DNA of 64,000 bases from Leucobacter sp. UCMA 4100 (GCF_027853335.1 NZ_JAFEUS010000002.1:62001-126000); one strand, 5' to 3'. Counted from the stretch's first letter, positions 18,107-28,036 are shown. The notes: generated by a model not told the origin, from the sequence alone. Translations and numbers: made by a program.

Positions 18107-19285
18107 TCAGCTCAGCAAGACGATGCCGTAGACGGCAAACAGTACGAGGTGTGTCGCGCCGTGCATCGCGGTCATCTTGCGCGCCGAGAACGTCGAGAGC
18201 GTCAGCAGAAGCGTCAGCCCAAGCATCACGAGGTTGGCTGGCGACTCGGCAAGCACCACTCGCTGCCCGGTGAGCATGCCGACCACGAGCACCGCAGGAA
18301 TCGTCAGCCCCACCGTCGAGACGAGCGCCCCGTGGCACAGGTTGCTCACCCGTTGCGCCTCGCCGCCGAGTGCCGCCCGCACCGAGGTGAGCGACTCCGG
18401 CAGAAACACGATCATCGCGATGATCACTCCCGCGAGCGCAATCGGCGCCCCGATGCGGTCGAGCCCGTCATCGAGCAGCGAGGCCATGTCGTGCGAAAGT
18501 AACACGATCGGCAACACGGTTACGACTAGAAGCACGAATCGCGTGATGATCTCACCTCGGTGCTGCGCAAAGACGACCCGCAGCGGATCGCGCCCGGCTT
18601 CACCCGTGGCTTGCGACACCGCGGGCCGATCAGTCTCCGCTTGGCTCGAGAGCGTCACGAGGTCGGCTGGGTCACGGAAATCATCTGCCTGCGCACCCAT
18701 CTGGCGCACCAGAAAGAATGCGTACAGGCCAATCGTGAGCACGATGATGGGAATCTCTTGCCCCGTCGTGTACGCCCCGTCGACGCCGATAACCGCGGGC
18801 AGCGCGAAGGCGAGCCCGATGAGCACGACGAGCATTGCGAGGTAGGCGGAGACACCGGTGTGATTGACCCGCATCGCCCCTCGCTTCAGCCCACCGACAA
18901 GCAGCGAGAGCCCAACCACGAGGTTGGTGATGATCATCGAGACCGCCATGACCGAGTCACGCGCGATCGTCTCGTGCTCGCCAGGGCCGAGCATGACCGC
19001 GGTAATAAGGATCACCTCGATCATGACGATCGAGAGGGTGAGCACGAGCGAGCCGTAGGGGTCGCCGAGCCGGTGCGCAAGCGCCTCGGCCTGCTCGACA
19101 ACGCCGAACGAACACAGGAGAATCACGGCCACGATTGCGGCCAGGGTGACCCAAAGCACCGGGCTCGAAACCGAACTTCCAAGAGCCGATGCGCAGAGCG
19201 TGAGCACGACGAATGAACCCCAGCCAACGCCAATACGGACCAGGTCAATGGGGCGAACCCACGAATTTCGAAGAGTGTGTTGCAT
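18107..19285 (-). CDS. chaA: ChaA-like calcium/sodium:proton antiporter
   Basis: About 392 residues with 10-11 membrane helices. The conserved repeats of the Ca2+/cation antiporter family are visible: GDPYGSLVLTLSIVMIEVILI with its membrane glutamate in the first half, and LAGVIIAMIVFLPESLTSVRAA in the second (acidic E in LPES). A charged cytosolic loop rich in D/E/R lies between them. The start is the ATG at 19285, with GAGGGAAAG about 9 nt upstream; an ATG at 19330 in the same frame is less likely. It exports Ca2+ or Na+ in exchange for protons. Confidence 0.87.
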   Translation of the reverse strand: MQHTLRNSWVRPIDLVRIGVGWGSFVVLTLCASALGSSVSSPVLWVTLAAIVAVILLCSFGVVEQAEALAHRLGDPYGSLVLTLSIVMIEVILITAVMLGPGEHETIARDSVMAVSMIITNLVVGLSLLVGGLKRGAMRVNHTGVSAYLAMLVVLIGLAFALPAVIGVDGAYTTGQEIPIIVLTIGLYAFFLVRQMGAQADDFRDPADLVTLSSQAETDRPAVSQATGEAGRDPLRVVFAQHRGEIITRFVLLVVTVLPIVLLSHDMASLLDDGLDRIGAPIALAGVIIAMIVFLPESLTSVRAALGGEAQRVSNLCHGALVSTVGLTIPAVLVVGMLTGQRVVLAESPANLVMLGLTLLLTLSTFSARKMTAMHGATHLVLFAVYGIVLLS

Positions 19286-19477
19286 GATCGAAATCTTTCC
19301 CTCGAGGTCGTCCTCGAAGAAGAGCGTCATCAGTCGGGTCGTCCCGCCTGGCCGGCATCTCGCGCGGCTACGACAATCGTAGCCGATGTCTCTGGGCGGG
19401 AGTGGGCTTTGTCGACCGCCTGGTTTCGATGCCCACTCGGTGTCCACCTGAGCACCAAGCGGAAATGACGACATAAA

Positions 19478-19527
19478 CACCAAACGGGAACCCGCCACAT
19501 GAGTGTGTAACGTGTTCCCGTTTGGTG
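19478..19527 (-). terminator. Hairpin after tRNA-Val
   Basis: CACCAAACGGGAAC (19478-19491) and its exact complement at 19514-19527 form a 14-bp stem with a 22-nt loop, followed on the minus strand by TTTATG. A third partial copy, CACCAAGCGGAAA, lies at 19453. Its place fits termination of the tRNA-Val transcript. Confidence 0.65.
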
Positions 19528-19533
19528 ATTCGG

Positions 19534-19607
19534 TGGGCGATGAGGGACTCGAACCCCCGACCCTCTCGGTGTAAACGAGATGCTCTAACCAACTGAGCTA
19601 ATCGCCC
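19534..19607 (-). tRNA. tRNA-Val (anticodon TAC)
   Basis: 74 nt: acceptor GGGCGAT pairs with ATCGCCC, D-arm AGCTCAGTTGGTTAGAGC, anticodon stem TCTCG/CGAGA with loop TTTACAC (TAC), and T-arm GGGGG-TTCGAGT-CCCTC. Discriminator A; the next bases are CCG, so CCA is not encoded. Confidence 0.97.
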
Positions 19608-19642
19608 GAATGCGCATTTGCAACTCTGTAAGCATATACACA

Positions 19643-19674
19643 GTTGGCACCCCACCGCAAAACGGGGTGCCAAC
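19643..19674 (-). terminator. Terminator after the peroxiredoxin gene
   Basis: A perfect 11-bp stem, GTTGGCACCCC (19643-19653) with 19664-19674, and a 10-nt loop, 15 bp below the peroxiredoxin stop. TATGCT, a possible -10 box for tRNA-Val, follows directly. Confidence 0.75.
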
Positions 19675-19689
19675 CGCGTGTCGCATGCT

Positions 19690-20148
19690 CTAGAGCTTCG
19701 CGAGAGCCGCCTCGTAATCGGCGAAATTGCGTGGCTCTGACGGTGAGGTCTCGAACGACGCAACGATCTTACGGTCCTGGCCGATGACGACCGTGGCGCG
19801 GGTTGCAATGCCACCGTCTTCGGCGAAAACACCGTAGTCTTTCGCGACACCACCGTGCGGCCAGAAGTCAGAGAGCAGCGAGAATTCGTAGCCCTCTTCC
19901 TTAGCCCAGGCGGCAAGCGTGAACTTCGAGTCAACCGAAACACCGAAGAGACGAACCTTCTGGTTGTTAAACATTGCGAGGTTGTCACGCAGCTCGCAAA
20001 GCTCTCCGGTGCAAATGCCCGAGAATGCGAGCGGGAAGAACACGAGCACAACCGGCTGATCTTCGAGCGTTTCTGACAGGGTCACCTCTTCGCCGAGGTG
20101 GTCAACAAGGGTGAAGTCGGGGGCAAGTGTGCCAGCTTCAAGAACCAT
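19690..20148 (-). CDS. Peroxiredoxin, AhpE/BCP-like
   Basis: The 152-residue thiol peroxidase reduces peroxides. The peroxidatic cysteine is Cys46 in FSGICTGEL, and a second cysteine five residues on (Cys51) gives the C-x4-C of BCP-type enzymes, while the overall sequence (VLEAGTLAPDFTL, FSGICTGELCELRD) is close to mycobacterial AhpE, which has no such second cysteine. In a mycothiol producer the reductant may be mycoredoxin. AAGGAG precedes the ATG at 20148; the longer frame upstream is unsupported. It is divergent from aceE. Confidence 0.92.
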   Translation of the reverse strand: MVLEAGTLAPDFTLVDHLGEEVTLSETLEDQPVVLVFFPLAFSGICTGELCELRDNLAMFNNQKVRLFGVSVDSKFTLAAWAKEEGYEFSLLSDFWPHGGVAKDYGVFAEDGGIATRATVVIGQDRKIVASFETSPSEPRNFADYEAALAKL

Positions 20149-20293
20149 CGGTACTCCTTCTGAATCATTTCTACGCGTCGTTCGCACCCTCAGTCTACGT
20201 GGCGCCACTGACAGCGCGCGAGGGTCAAACGGGTGCTGCGACACGCCGCACTTGCGCCTGATAAGCCCCGTCAAAGCGACGAGTGACGCCCCT

Positions 20294-20321
20294 TGGCATT
20301 CTTCGCCAATTTGGTAGTAAT
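20294..20321 (+). promoter_or_regulatory. Candidate aceE promoter
   Basis: TTGGCA and TAGTAA lie 16 bp apart about 100 bp before aceE, followed by the short dyad ACGCA-TATC-TGCGT (20333-20346). A TTGACA with a poor -10 lies closer, at 20364. Which one is used cannot be decided from sequence. Confidence 0.35.
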
Positions 20322-20414
20322 GTGGAGACTGAACGCATATCTGCGTGAAACGATTGTGCGTTGTTGACAAAACAGCGCCAACTTCATTCTTTTGAAACTC
20401 AAAGGAGTACCCCA

Positions 20415-23141
20415 GTGGCAGTGAACAGTCAAGATCCGTACGCACCCGACCTCGATGATCAAGACCCTCAAGAAACGGCCGAGTGGGTAGAGTCCCTCGA
20501 CGGTGTCGTCGATACTTCCGGCCCCGGCCGTGGTCGTGAAATCATGACGAGCCTTTTGCAGCGCTCACGCGAACTGCACCTCAGTGTTCCCCAGGTGCCA
20601 ACGACTGACTACGTCAACACGATTGCCTCACAGAACGAGCCCGAGTTTCCGGGCGATGAAGAGCTTGAGCGTGAGTACCGCCGGTGGCTTCGCTGGAATG
20701 CCGCCGTCACGGTTCACCGTGCACAGCGCCCCGGAGTGGGCGTTGGCGGCCACATTTCAACCTACGCTTCAGCAGCATCGCTGTACGAGGTCGGGTTCAA
20801 CCACTTCTTCCGCGGGCAAGACCACCCGGGCGGCGGCGACCAGATCTTCGTGCAGGGCCACGCCTCACCCGGCATCTACGCGCGCGCATTCCTTGAGGGC
20901 CGCCTCACCGAGGAGCAGCTGAACGGCTTCCGTCAAGAGAAGTCGCAGGCTCCCCACGCTATCCCGAGCTACCCTCATCCACGCAGCCAGCCCGACTTCT
21001 GGCAGTTCCCCACCGTTTCGATGGGCCTCGGCCCCATCAACGCGATCTACCAGGCGCAGGTCAACAAGTACCTCACCAACCGTGGCATCAAAGACGCTTC
21101 AGACCAGCACGTCTGGGCGTTCCTCGGTGACGGCGAGCTTGACGAGGTCGAAAGCCGCGGCCAGCTCCAGGTCGCAGCGAACGAGGGGCTCGATAACCTC
21201 ACCTTCGTCGTGAACTGCAACCTGCAGCGCCTCGACGGCCCCGTTCGCGGCAATGGCAAGATCATTCAGGAGCTCGAAAGCTTCTTCCGCGGTGCCGGCT
21301 GGAACGTCATCAAGGTTGTCTGGGGTCGCGAGTGGGATGCTCTGCTCGACAAAGACGATGAGGGTGCCCTGCTCAACCTCATGAACACGACGCCCGACGG
21401 TGACTACCAGACCTACAAGGCTGAGAACGGCGCCTTCGTGCGTGAGTACTTCTTTGGCCGTGATGAGCGCACGCTTGAGATGGTCAAGGACTACACCGAC
21501 GACGAGGTTTGGGGCCTGCGCCGCGGCGGTCACGACTACCGCAAGGTGTACGCCGCATACAAGGCTGCAACCGAGCACAAGGGTCGCCCCACCGTTATTC
21601 TTGCGAAGACGATTAAGGGCTACGGGCTCGGCTCGTACTTCGAGGGCCGCAACGCGACCCACCAGATGAAGACGATGCGCCTCGAAGATCTCAAGCGTTT
21701 CCGCGACACGATGCGCATCCCGATCACCGACGAGGAGCTCGAGGCGAATCCAGATTTGCCGCCGTACTACAACCCGGGTTCACACCACCCGACGATCCGC
21801 TATATGAAGGATCAGCGCTCGCGCCTCGGCGGTTACGTACCCGAGCGTCGCACGAAGCACACCGAGCTGGCACTGCCAGACAACAAGGTCTACTCGGTAG
21901 CGGCTAAGGGATCGGGCACGCAGGAAGCCGCGACAACGATGGCATTCGTGCGCATGCTGCGCGACGTCATGCGCGACAAGGAGTTCGGTTCACGTATTGT
22001 GCCGATCATTCCCGATGAGGCCCGTACCTTCGGTATGGATTCGTACTTCCCGACCTCAAAGATTTACAACCCGCACGGCCAGAACTATCTCTCGGTCGAC
22101 CGCGAGCTGCTGCTGGCATACAAGGAGAGCCCGCAGGGCGTACTGCTCCACGTCGGTATTAACGAAGCAGGCGCCGCAGCCGCGTTTACCGCAGTCGGCA
22201 CCTCGTACTCGACGCAGGGCGAGCTGCTTGTGCCCGTCTACATCTTCTACTCGATGTTTGGGTTCCAGCGCACGGGCGATGCGTTCTGGGCTGCTGGCGA
22301 CCAGATGGCCAGGGGCTTTATCATCGGCGCAACCGCCGGCCGCACCACGCTCACCGGCGAGGGCCTGCAGCACGCTGACGGCCACTCGTTGCTCCTCGCA
22401 GCCACGAACCCTGCCGTCATCTCGTATGACGCGGCTTACGGCTACGAGATCGGGCACATCTTCCGCTCAGGCATCGAACGCATGTATGGCGGTCAGCACG
22501 AAGACCCGAACGTCATGTACTACCTCACGGTATACAACGAGCCGTACGTTCAGCCTGCCGAGCCAGAGAACGTTGATGTCGAAGGCATCGTGCGCGGTAT
22601 TCACCGCGTGCACGAGGCCGCGAAGAGCGACCTGAACGCCGAGATTCTTGCCTCGGGTGTTGCTGTGCCATGGGCCATCGAGGCCGCAGAGGTACTCAAA
22701 TCAGAGTGGGGCGTCGACGCGAGCGTCTGGAGCGTCACGAGCTGGGGCGAGCTGCAGCGCGATGGCCTCGCGGCTGAGAAGCAGAACTTTGCGAACTTCT
22801 CGGCAACGCCACGGGTTCCCTACCTCACCTCGAAGCTCCAGGGCATCACTGGCCCCGTTGTCGCGGTAAGCGACTGGGCAACCCAGATTCCCGAGCAGAT
22901 TCGCCCGTACGTGCCCGCGACCTACACGGTTCTCGGTGCCGATGGTTTCGGTTACTCAGACACCCGTGCGGCTGCACGACGCGACTTCAAGATCGACCGC
23001 GAGTCGGTCGTCGTGAAGGTGCTGCAGCAGCTGGCGCTCCAGGGCAAGATTGACTCATCGATTCCAGTACAAGCAGCCGAGCGCTACCGCCTCGATGACG
23101 TCAACGCCGGTTCAACCGGCGGTGCGGGCGGCGACGCGTAA
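20415..23141 (+). CDS. aceE: Pyruvate dehydrogenase E1 component, homodimeric
   Basis: The 908-residue E1 decarboxylates pyruvate with thiamine diphosphate and passes the acetyl group to E2, giving acetyl-CoA. Full-length homodimeric type: [37 protein letters not shown] and the ThDP motif [14 protein letters not shown] are all present, plus the C-terminal transketolase-like half. I chose the GTG at 20415 because AAAGGAG sits 7 nt before it. E2 and E3 genes are not in the window. The next genes are the fatty-acid regulator and fab genes, which use its product. Confidence 0.97.
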   Translation: MAVNSQDPYAPDLDDQDPQETAEWVESLDGVVDTSGPGRGREIMTSLLQRSRELHLSVPQVPTTDYVNTIASQNEPEFPGDEELEREYRRWLRWNAAVTVHRAQRPGVGVGGHISTYASAASLYEVGFNHFFRGQDHPGGGDQIFVQGHASPGIYARAFLEGRLTEEQLNGFRQEKSQAPHAIPSYPHPRSQPDFWQFPTVSMGLGPINAIYQAQVNKYLTNRGIKDASDQHVWAFLGDGELDEVESRGQLQVAANEGLDNLTFVVNCNLQRLDGPVRGNGKIIQELESFFRGAGWNVIKVVWGREWDALLDKDDEGALLNLMNTTPDGDYQTYKAENGAFVREYFFGRDERTLEMVKDYTDDEVWGLRRGGHDYRKVYAAYKAATEHKGRPTVILAKTIKGYGLGSYFEGRNATHQMKTMRLEDLKRFRDTMRIPITDEELEANPDLPPYYNPGSHHPTIRYMKDQRSRLGGYVPERRTKHTELALPDNKVYSVAAKGSGTQEAATTMAFVRMLRDVMRDKEFGSRIVPIIPDEARTFGMDSYFPTSKIYNPHGQNYLSVDRELLLAYKESPQGVLLHVGINEAGAAAAFTAVGTSYSTQGELLVPVYIFYSMFGFQRTGDAFWAAGDQMARGFIIGATAGRTTLTGEGLQHADGHSLLLAATNPAVISYDAAYGYEIGHIFRSGIERMYGGQHEDPNVMYYLTVYNEPYVQPAEPENVDVEGIVRGIHRVHEAAKSDLNAEILASGVAVPWAIEAAEVLKSEWGVDASVWSVTSWGELQRDGLAAEKQNFANFSATPRVPYLTSKLQGITGPVVAVSDWATQIPEQIRPYVPATYTVLGADGFGYSDTRAAARRDFKIDRESVVVKVLQQLALQGKIDSSIPVQAAERYRLDDVNAGSTGGAGGDA

Positions 23142-23154
23142 GCGAGAGCATTCA

Positions 23155-24360
23155 ATGCAACAATCTAAACAACAGGAGCTCGCCTGGCTTCGAAAGATTT
23201 CAGGCGAGCTCGCTACCCAAACGATCGCAACGCTCGAAGAGACCCTGCCCTGGTACGGCGCAATGCCGCCAAGCCGGCGCTCTTCGATCGGGCTCGTCGC
23301 GCAGTCGGGCATTAGCTCGTTCATTGCGTGGTACGAAGACCCGACGAGCACCCCGTGGGTTGCCGCCGACGTCTTTGACGCGGCACCCCGGGAGTTGCTC
23401 CGTTCGATCAGCCTGCAAGAAACGTTGCAGCTCATTCGTGTGGTGGTGACCGTCGTCGAGGCGAGGGTTGCCCCAAAGAGCGAGCAGTTGCGCGAAGCCG
23501 TCATGCACTACTCGCGTGACGTCGCGTTCGCTTCGGCCGACGTCTATGCGAGAGCTGCCGAGGCACGTGGCCTGTGGGACGCGCGCCTCGAGGCCCTCGT
23601 CGTCGACGCCATTTTGACTGGCGAGGCCGACGAAGAGCTTCCGAGCCGCATTGCGGCCCTCGGCTGGCACGGCCACGGCGAAGCCGCGGTCATTGTTGGC
23701 ACCGCCGACCGCAACGTCGATATCGATCAGATTCGTCGTACCACGCGTCACCGCGGAGCCGACGTGCTCATCGGGTTGCAGGGCAAGCGTCTCGTACTCG
23801 TGATCGGTCGCGCCGAGGCCGGCTCGCAAGACGGCGAGCACCCAGCAGACGACAACACTCCGTCATTCCACGAGATCGCCGAGCGGCTCTCGGAGTTCTT
23901 CGTCGACGGCCCGATTGTTGTTGGCCCGACGGTGCCAAACCTCGTCGAGGCGTCAAAGTCGGCCCACGCGGCCCTCGCTGGCGTTGCGGTCGCGAGAGCG
24001 TGGAGGGCGGCCCCCCGCCCTGTCGCAGCCGACGATCTCTTGCCAGAGCGGGCACTCGCTGGCGACTCACTCGCACGGGCGACCCTGATCGAGCAGATCT
24101 ACCAGCCACTGAAGAGCCACTCACCCGAGTTGCTCGAAACGCTGTGGTGCTACCTCGACAATGGCCGTTCACTGGAAGCAACGGCACGTGAGCTCTTCGT
24201 GCACCCGAACACCGTACGGTATCGCCTGAAGAAGGTCTCTGAGGTTATTGGCTGGAACGCAACCGGTGCCCGCGAGGCACTCATCTTGCAGTCGGCCCTC
24301 ATTATCGGATCGATTGCTCCTGTGCCCGCGAAACGCCCGTTGCGTCGCCCAAAAGCGTGA
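23155..24360 (+). CDS. fasR: PucR/CdaR-type regulator, FasR-like (fatty acid synthesis activator)
   Basis: The 401-residue protein starts at the ATG at 23155, with weak GAGAG upstream. The C-terminal HTH is ETLWCYLDNGRSLEATARELFVHPNTVRYRL, the PucR hallmark, preceded by a GGDEF-like regulatory region. A PucR-type regulator immediately before fabD-fabH-acpP-fabF is the arrangement of FasR in Streptomyces coelicolor, where it activates these genes; the same role here is inference from family and position. It follows aceE by 13 bp. Confidence 0.87.
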   Translation: MQQSKQQELAWLRKISGELATQTIATLEETLPWYGAMPPSRRSSIGLVAQSGISSFIAWYEDPTSTPWVAADVFDAAPRELLRSISLQETLQLIRVVVTVVEARVAPKSEQLREAVMHYSRDVAFASADVYARAAEARGLWDARLEALVVDAILTGEADEELPSRIAALGWHGHGEAAVIVGTADRNVDIDQIRRTTRHRGADVLIGLQGKRLVLVIGRAEAGSQDGEHPADDNTPSFHEIAERLSEFFVDGPIVVGPTVPNLVEASKSAHAALAGVAVARAWRAAPRPVAADDLLPERALAGDSLARATLIEQIYQPLKSHSPELLETLWCYLDNGRSLEATARELFVHPNTVRYRLKKVSEVIGWNATGAREALILQSALIIGSIAPVPAKRPLRRPKA

Positions 24361-24435
24361 CAACCTACAACGTTTTTGGCGAATCTCGATAGTTTATATG
24401 CACTCTGAACCCCCTCAATCTGGAAGACTAGAAGC

Positions 24436-25356
24436 GTGATTGTTATAGCTTGCCCAGGCCAGGGCTCTCAAACCCCCGGTTTTCTGACCGAATGGCTCAG
24501 CGACCCAGCTGACCGTGCCTTCCTCGAAGAGGTGTCGCAAAACATTGGCGTCGACCTCATCGAGCACGGTACCGTCAGCGACGCTGAGACGATTCGTGAC
24601 ACCGCAATCGCTCAGCCCCTCATCGTCGCTGCGAGCCTGCTCGCCTGGCGCGCGCTCGAGCGTCGCACCGACCTCTCGGCTGCTGCCGTCGCTGGCCACT
24701 CGGTCGGCGAGTTTGGCGCCGCGGCGATCGCGGGTGTCTTCTCAGAGCACGACGCCCTCTCGCTCGTGGCAACACGCGGCGCCGCGATGGCTCAGGCCGC
24801 AACCGAGGCGGCTACATCAATGGCCGCGGTGATTGGCGGCGTTGAAGATCAGGTGCTCGAAGCGATCGAGTCGTTTGGCCTCACCCCCGCGAACCGCAAC
24901 GGCGGTGGCCAGATCGTCGCAGCCGGCGCTGAAGAGGCCATCGCGAAGCTCGTCGCCGAACCGCCTCGCGGGGCCCGCGTCATTCAGCTTCAGGTCGCCG
25001 GCGCTTTCCACACCGAGTACATGGCGTCAGCGATTCCCACGCTCCAGGAAGCCGCTTCAAGCGTGACGGTCAACGATCCCTCTCGGGTGCTCTGGACCAA
25101 CGCCGACGGTTCGCGTGTTGAGCGCGGCACCGAGTTTCGTGACCTGCTCATCACCCAGGTTTCAAACCCTGTGCGATGGGATTCGTGCATGCAGTCGTTC
25201 ACCGAAGCAGGCATCACGGCCTTCATCGAACTTCTTCCTGGTGGCGCGCTCTCGGGTATCGCGAAGCGCGGCATGCGCGGCGTACCCAGTGTCGCGATCA
25301 AAACCCCGGCAGATCTCGACGCCGCCGTCGAACTCATTACGTCAGCGAACGAGTAG
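24436..25356 (+). CDS. fabD: Malonyl-CoA:ACP transacylase FabD
   Basis: FabD transfers malonyl groups from CoA to ACP. The 306-residue protein shows PGQGSQTPGFL near the start, nucleophile Ser89 in GHSVGEF (87-93), and the catalytic histidine in GAFHTEYMASA. The start is GTG at 24436, with GGAAG about 8 nt upstream. The 75-bp gap after fasR holds TAGTTT/TATATG elements that may be an internal promoter. It is followed by fabH after 8 bp. Confidence 0.96.
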   Translation: MIVIACPGQGSQTPGFLTEWLSDPADRAFLEEVSQNIGVDLIEHGTVSDAETIRDTAIAQPLIVAASLLAWRALERRTDLSAAAVAGHSVGEFGAAAIAGVFSEHDALSLVATRGAAMAQAATEAATSMAAVIGGVEDQVLEAIESFGLTPANRNGGGQIVAAGAEEAIAKLVAEPPRGARVIQLQVAGAFHTEYMASAIPTLQEAASSVTVNDPSRVLWTNADGSRVERGTEFRDLLITQVSNPVRWDSCMQSFTEAGITAFIELLPGGALSGIAKRGMRGVPSVAIKTPADLDAAVELITSANE

Positions 25357-25364
25357 GAACAATC

Positions 25365-26369
25365 ATGGCAGTGCTCACACAAATTACTGGCCCCGCGCAC
25401 ACCCGCATCCTTTCGGTGGGCGCTTCCCGCGGCAATATTGACGTGCCCAACGATGATCTCGTCGAGGCGATCGACTCTTCTGACGAGTGGATCCGCCAAC
25501 GTACCGGCATCATTCAGCGTCGCCGCGCGAGCGAAGACGTTCTCGCGGTTGACCTTTCGGTTGAGGCTGGCGAGGAAGCGATCGTACGCTCAGGCCTCGA
25601 CCGCTCAGAAATCGATGGCGTGATCATCTCAACGATTTCGAACGTCGCAGTCACCCCGTCGATGGCGGCTCTCGCCGCGCACCGACTCGGGCTCACCCCC
25701 GCAGCTGCTTTCGACATTTCGGCGGCGTGTGCTGGCTACGTCTACGGCGTTGGCCAGGCCGACGCGCTCGTACGCTCTGGCGTGTGCAAGAACGTTCTCG
25801 TCATCGGCTCAGAGAAACTCTCTGACCTTGTCGACCCGACCGACCGATCGATCTCGTTCTTGCTCGGTGATGGCGCAGGCGCCGTTATCGTTGGCGCGAG
25901 CGACACGCCGGGCATCGGGCCCACCATCTGGGGTTCTGACGGCGGTCACTGGGACACGATCCACATGACCACGACCTTCAGCGACTACCGCGCAAACCCG
26001 GGCGAGGTCGCCTGGCCGACGCTCCGTCAAGACGGCCAAACCGTCTTCCGCTGGGCAGTCTGGGAGATGGCGAAGGTCGCGAAAAAGACGATCGCTGCCT
26101 CGGGAATTGAGGTTTCTGACCTCGCCGCGTTTATCCCCCACCAGGCAAATATGCGTATCATTGACGAGTTCGCTAAACAGCTGAAACTTCCCGAAACCGT
26201 TGCCGTTGCGCGCGATATCGAGATGCAGGGCAACACCTCTGCCGCCTCGATTCCGCTCGCGATGCACCAGCTTCTCGAAGAACAGCCAGAACTCTCAGGC
26301 GGCCTCGCGCTGCAGATCGGCTTTGGGGCCGGCCTGGTATACGGCGCGCAGATCGTCACTCTGCCCTAA
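25365..26369 (+). CDS. fabH: 3-oxoacyl-ACP synthase III FabH
   Basis: The 334-residue condensing enzyme starts fatty-acid synthesis from acyl-CoA and malonyl-ACP. The catalytic triad is visible: Cys122 in DISAACAGYVYG, His259 in IPHQANMR, Asn290 in GNTSAASIP. The start is the ATG at 25365 with AGGA upstream; the longer frame overlapping fabD is not used. In actinobacteria FabH often prefers branched primers; the primer here cannot be read from sequence. Confidence 0.96.
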   Translation: MAVLTQITGPAHTRILSVGASRGNIDVPNDDLVEAIDSSDEWIRQRTGIIQRRRASEDVLAVDLSVEAGEEAIVRSGLDRSEIDGVIISTISNVAVTPSMAALAAHRLGLTPAAAFDISAACAGYVYGVGQADALVRSGVCKNVLVIGSEKLSDLVDPTDRSISFLLGDGAGAVIVGASDTPGIGPTIWGSDGGHWDTIHMTTTFSDYRANPGEVAWPTLRQDGQTVFRWAVWEMAKVAKKTIAASGIEVSDLAAFIPHQANMRIIDEFAKQLKLPETVAVARDIEMQGNTSAASIPLAMHQLLEEQPELSGGLALQIGFGAGLVYGAQIVTLP

Positions 26370-26402
26370 TACTTCCAACCAAAACACATAAGGAGAAAAA
26401 CC

Positions 26403-26651
26403 ATGGCAGCTACTCAAGAAGAGGTACTTGCAGGTCTTGCAGAGCTCGTTGCAGACGAGACCGGCATTGCGGCCGACGTTGTCACCCTTGAGAAGTCATT
26501 CACCGATGACCTCGACATTGACTCGATCTCGATGATGACCATCGTCGTGAACGCTGAAGAGCAGTTCGACGTCAAGATCCCGAACGAGGAAGTCAAGAAC
26601 CTCGTTACCGTGGGCGACGCGGTCAACTTCATCGTTGCAGCTCAGGCGTAA
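26403..26651 (+). CDS. acpP: Acyl carrier protein
   Basis: The 82-residue acidic protein carries the phosphopantetheine attachment serine Ser41 in DDLDIDSISMM, the family signature. AAGGAG lies before the ATG. Located between fabH and fabF as is usual. Confidence 0.96.
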   Translation: MAATQEEVLAGLAELVADETGIAADVVTLEKSFTDDLDIDSISMMTIVVNAEEQFDVKIPNEEVKNLVTVGDAVNFIVAAQA

Positions 26652-26665
26652 CCTACGCCACCTGA

Positions 26666-26695
26666 GAGGGGCTGAGGAGAACCTCCTCGCCCCTC
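26666..26695 (+). promoter_or_regulatory. Intercistronic hairpin between acpP and fabF
   Basis: GAGGGGC-T-GAGGAG pairs with CTCCTC-GCCCCTC around AAC: a 13-bp stem with one bulge. There is no T-run. It probably acts as a partial terminator or a 3'-end stabiliser that keeps acpP mRNA more abundant than fabF mRNA. Confidence 0.6.
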
Positions 26696-26749
26696 CCCCT
26701 CATCTTTACGATCAATGATGCGAAATCATCACCCCTCGGGAGAACACCA

Positions 26750-27988
26750 TTGACTAAGAAAATCGTCATTACCGGCATTGGCGCCTCGTCACCCATCGGT
26801 GGCACCGCGCAAGAATCTTGGGACGCCCTACTCGCTGGAGAGTCGGGCATTCATAGCCTCGAATTTGACTGGGTCGAGCAATACGACATTCCCGTCACGT
26901 TCGCTGGCAAAGCAAAGGTGAACCCTGAAGAGGTGCTCGAGCGACCCGTCTGGAAGCGTCTCGACCCCTCAAGCCAGTTCGCACTGATCGCAGCAAAAGA
27001 AGCGTTCGCCGACGCAGGCGCGCCAGAGGTCGCCTCAGAGCGTCTCGGCGTTGACTGGGCTACCGGCATTGGTGGCGTGTGGTCGCTCCTCAACGCGTGG
27101 GACACCCTGCGCGAAAAGGGCCCCCGCCGCGTCATGCCCCTCACGGTGCCCATGCTCATGCCCAACGCACCATCGGCCGCCGTTTCAATGCACTTCGAGG
27201 CCCGCGCCTACGCTCGCACCGTCGCCTCGGCCTGCGCCTCAAGCACCGAGTCGCTCGCAAACGCTTACGAGCACCTGCAGGCTGGTCTCGCCGACGTCGT
27301 CATTGCCGGCGGATCGGAAGCAGCCATTCACCCGGTCACCATTGCCTCCTTCGCTGCGATGCAGGCCCTCTCGACGCGCAACGATTCGCCCGAGACCGCA
27401 TCGCGCCCGTACAACACCGACCGCGACGGCTTCGTCATGGGCGAGGGCGCTGCCGCGCTCGTGCTCGAGACTGAAGAGCACGCGCTCGCCCGCGGCGCGA
27501 AGATTTACGCTGAGCTCGCAGGCGGCGGCGTGACCGCCGACTCGTACCACATCACGGCAAACGACCCAGAGGGCCGTGGCGCAAGCCGTGCCGTCGAGAT
27601 GGCGCTCGAACAGGCCGGCGTTACCGCGGCCGATGTCACCCACATCAACGCTCACGCAACCTCTACCCCGGTCGGCGACCCGGCCGAGTACGCAGCACTC
27701 AGGCTCGTGTTCGGCGATCGCGTCGACGAGATTGCTGTTTCGGCCACGAAGGCTGCGACCGGCCACCTCCTCGGAGGCACGGGAGCGCTCGAGGCAGTCT
27801 TCACCACGCTCGCGGTGCAGAATCGTCTCGCTCCCCCGACGATCAACCTCGTCGAACAAGACCCCGAGATTCCGCTCTCGGTTTCGTCAGAGGCGCAGCC
27901 TCTCGGCGACGGGCCGCAGGTCGCGATCTCGAACTCGTTCGGCTTTGGCGGACACAACGCCGTCGTCGTGATCCGCTCGGTCGACTAA
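26750..27988 (+). CDS. fabF: 3-oxoacyl-ACP synthase II FabF
   Basis: The 412-residue chain-elongating enzyme has the catalytic cysteine Cys162 in VASACASSTESLA, and the two histidines in NAHATSTPVGD and ATGHLLGGTGALE. It begins with a rare TTG at 26750 (no ATG or GTG fits), with GGGAG 9 nt before it. The rare start and the upstream hairpin should lower its expression relative to acpP. Confidence 0.95.
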   Translation: MTKKIVITGIGASSPIGGTAQESWDALLAGESGIHSLEFDWVEQYDIPVTFAGKAKVNPEEVLERPVWKRLDPSSQFALIAAKEAFADAGAPEVASERLGVDWATGIGGVWSLLNAWDTLREKGPRRVMPLTVPMLMPNAPSAAVSMHFEARAYARTVASACASSTESLANAYEHLQAGLADVVIAGGSEAAIHPVTIASFAAMQALSTRNDSPETASRPYNTDRDGFVMGEGAAALVLETEEHALARGAKIYAELAGGGVTADSYHITANDPEGRGASRAVEMALEQAGVTAADVTHINAHATSTPVGDPAEYAALRLVFGDRVDEIAVSATKAATGHLLGGTGALEAVFTTLAVQNRLAPPTINLVEQDPEIPLSVSSEAQPLGDGPQVAISNSFGFGGHNAVVVIRSVD

Positions 27989-27997
27989 CTTCTGCGC

Positions 27998-28036
27998 CAG
28001 TGCGGCGGTACTCCTTTCTGGGATGCCGCCGCACTG
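27998..28036 (+). terminator. Terminator after fabF
   Basis: An 11-bp perfect stem, beginning CAGTGCGGCGG and completed at 28026-28036, with a 17-nt loop, lies 10 bp after the fabF stop. No T-run follows. Confidence 0.7.
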
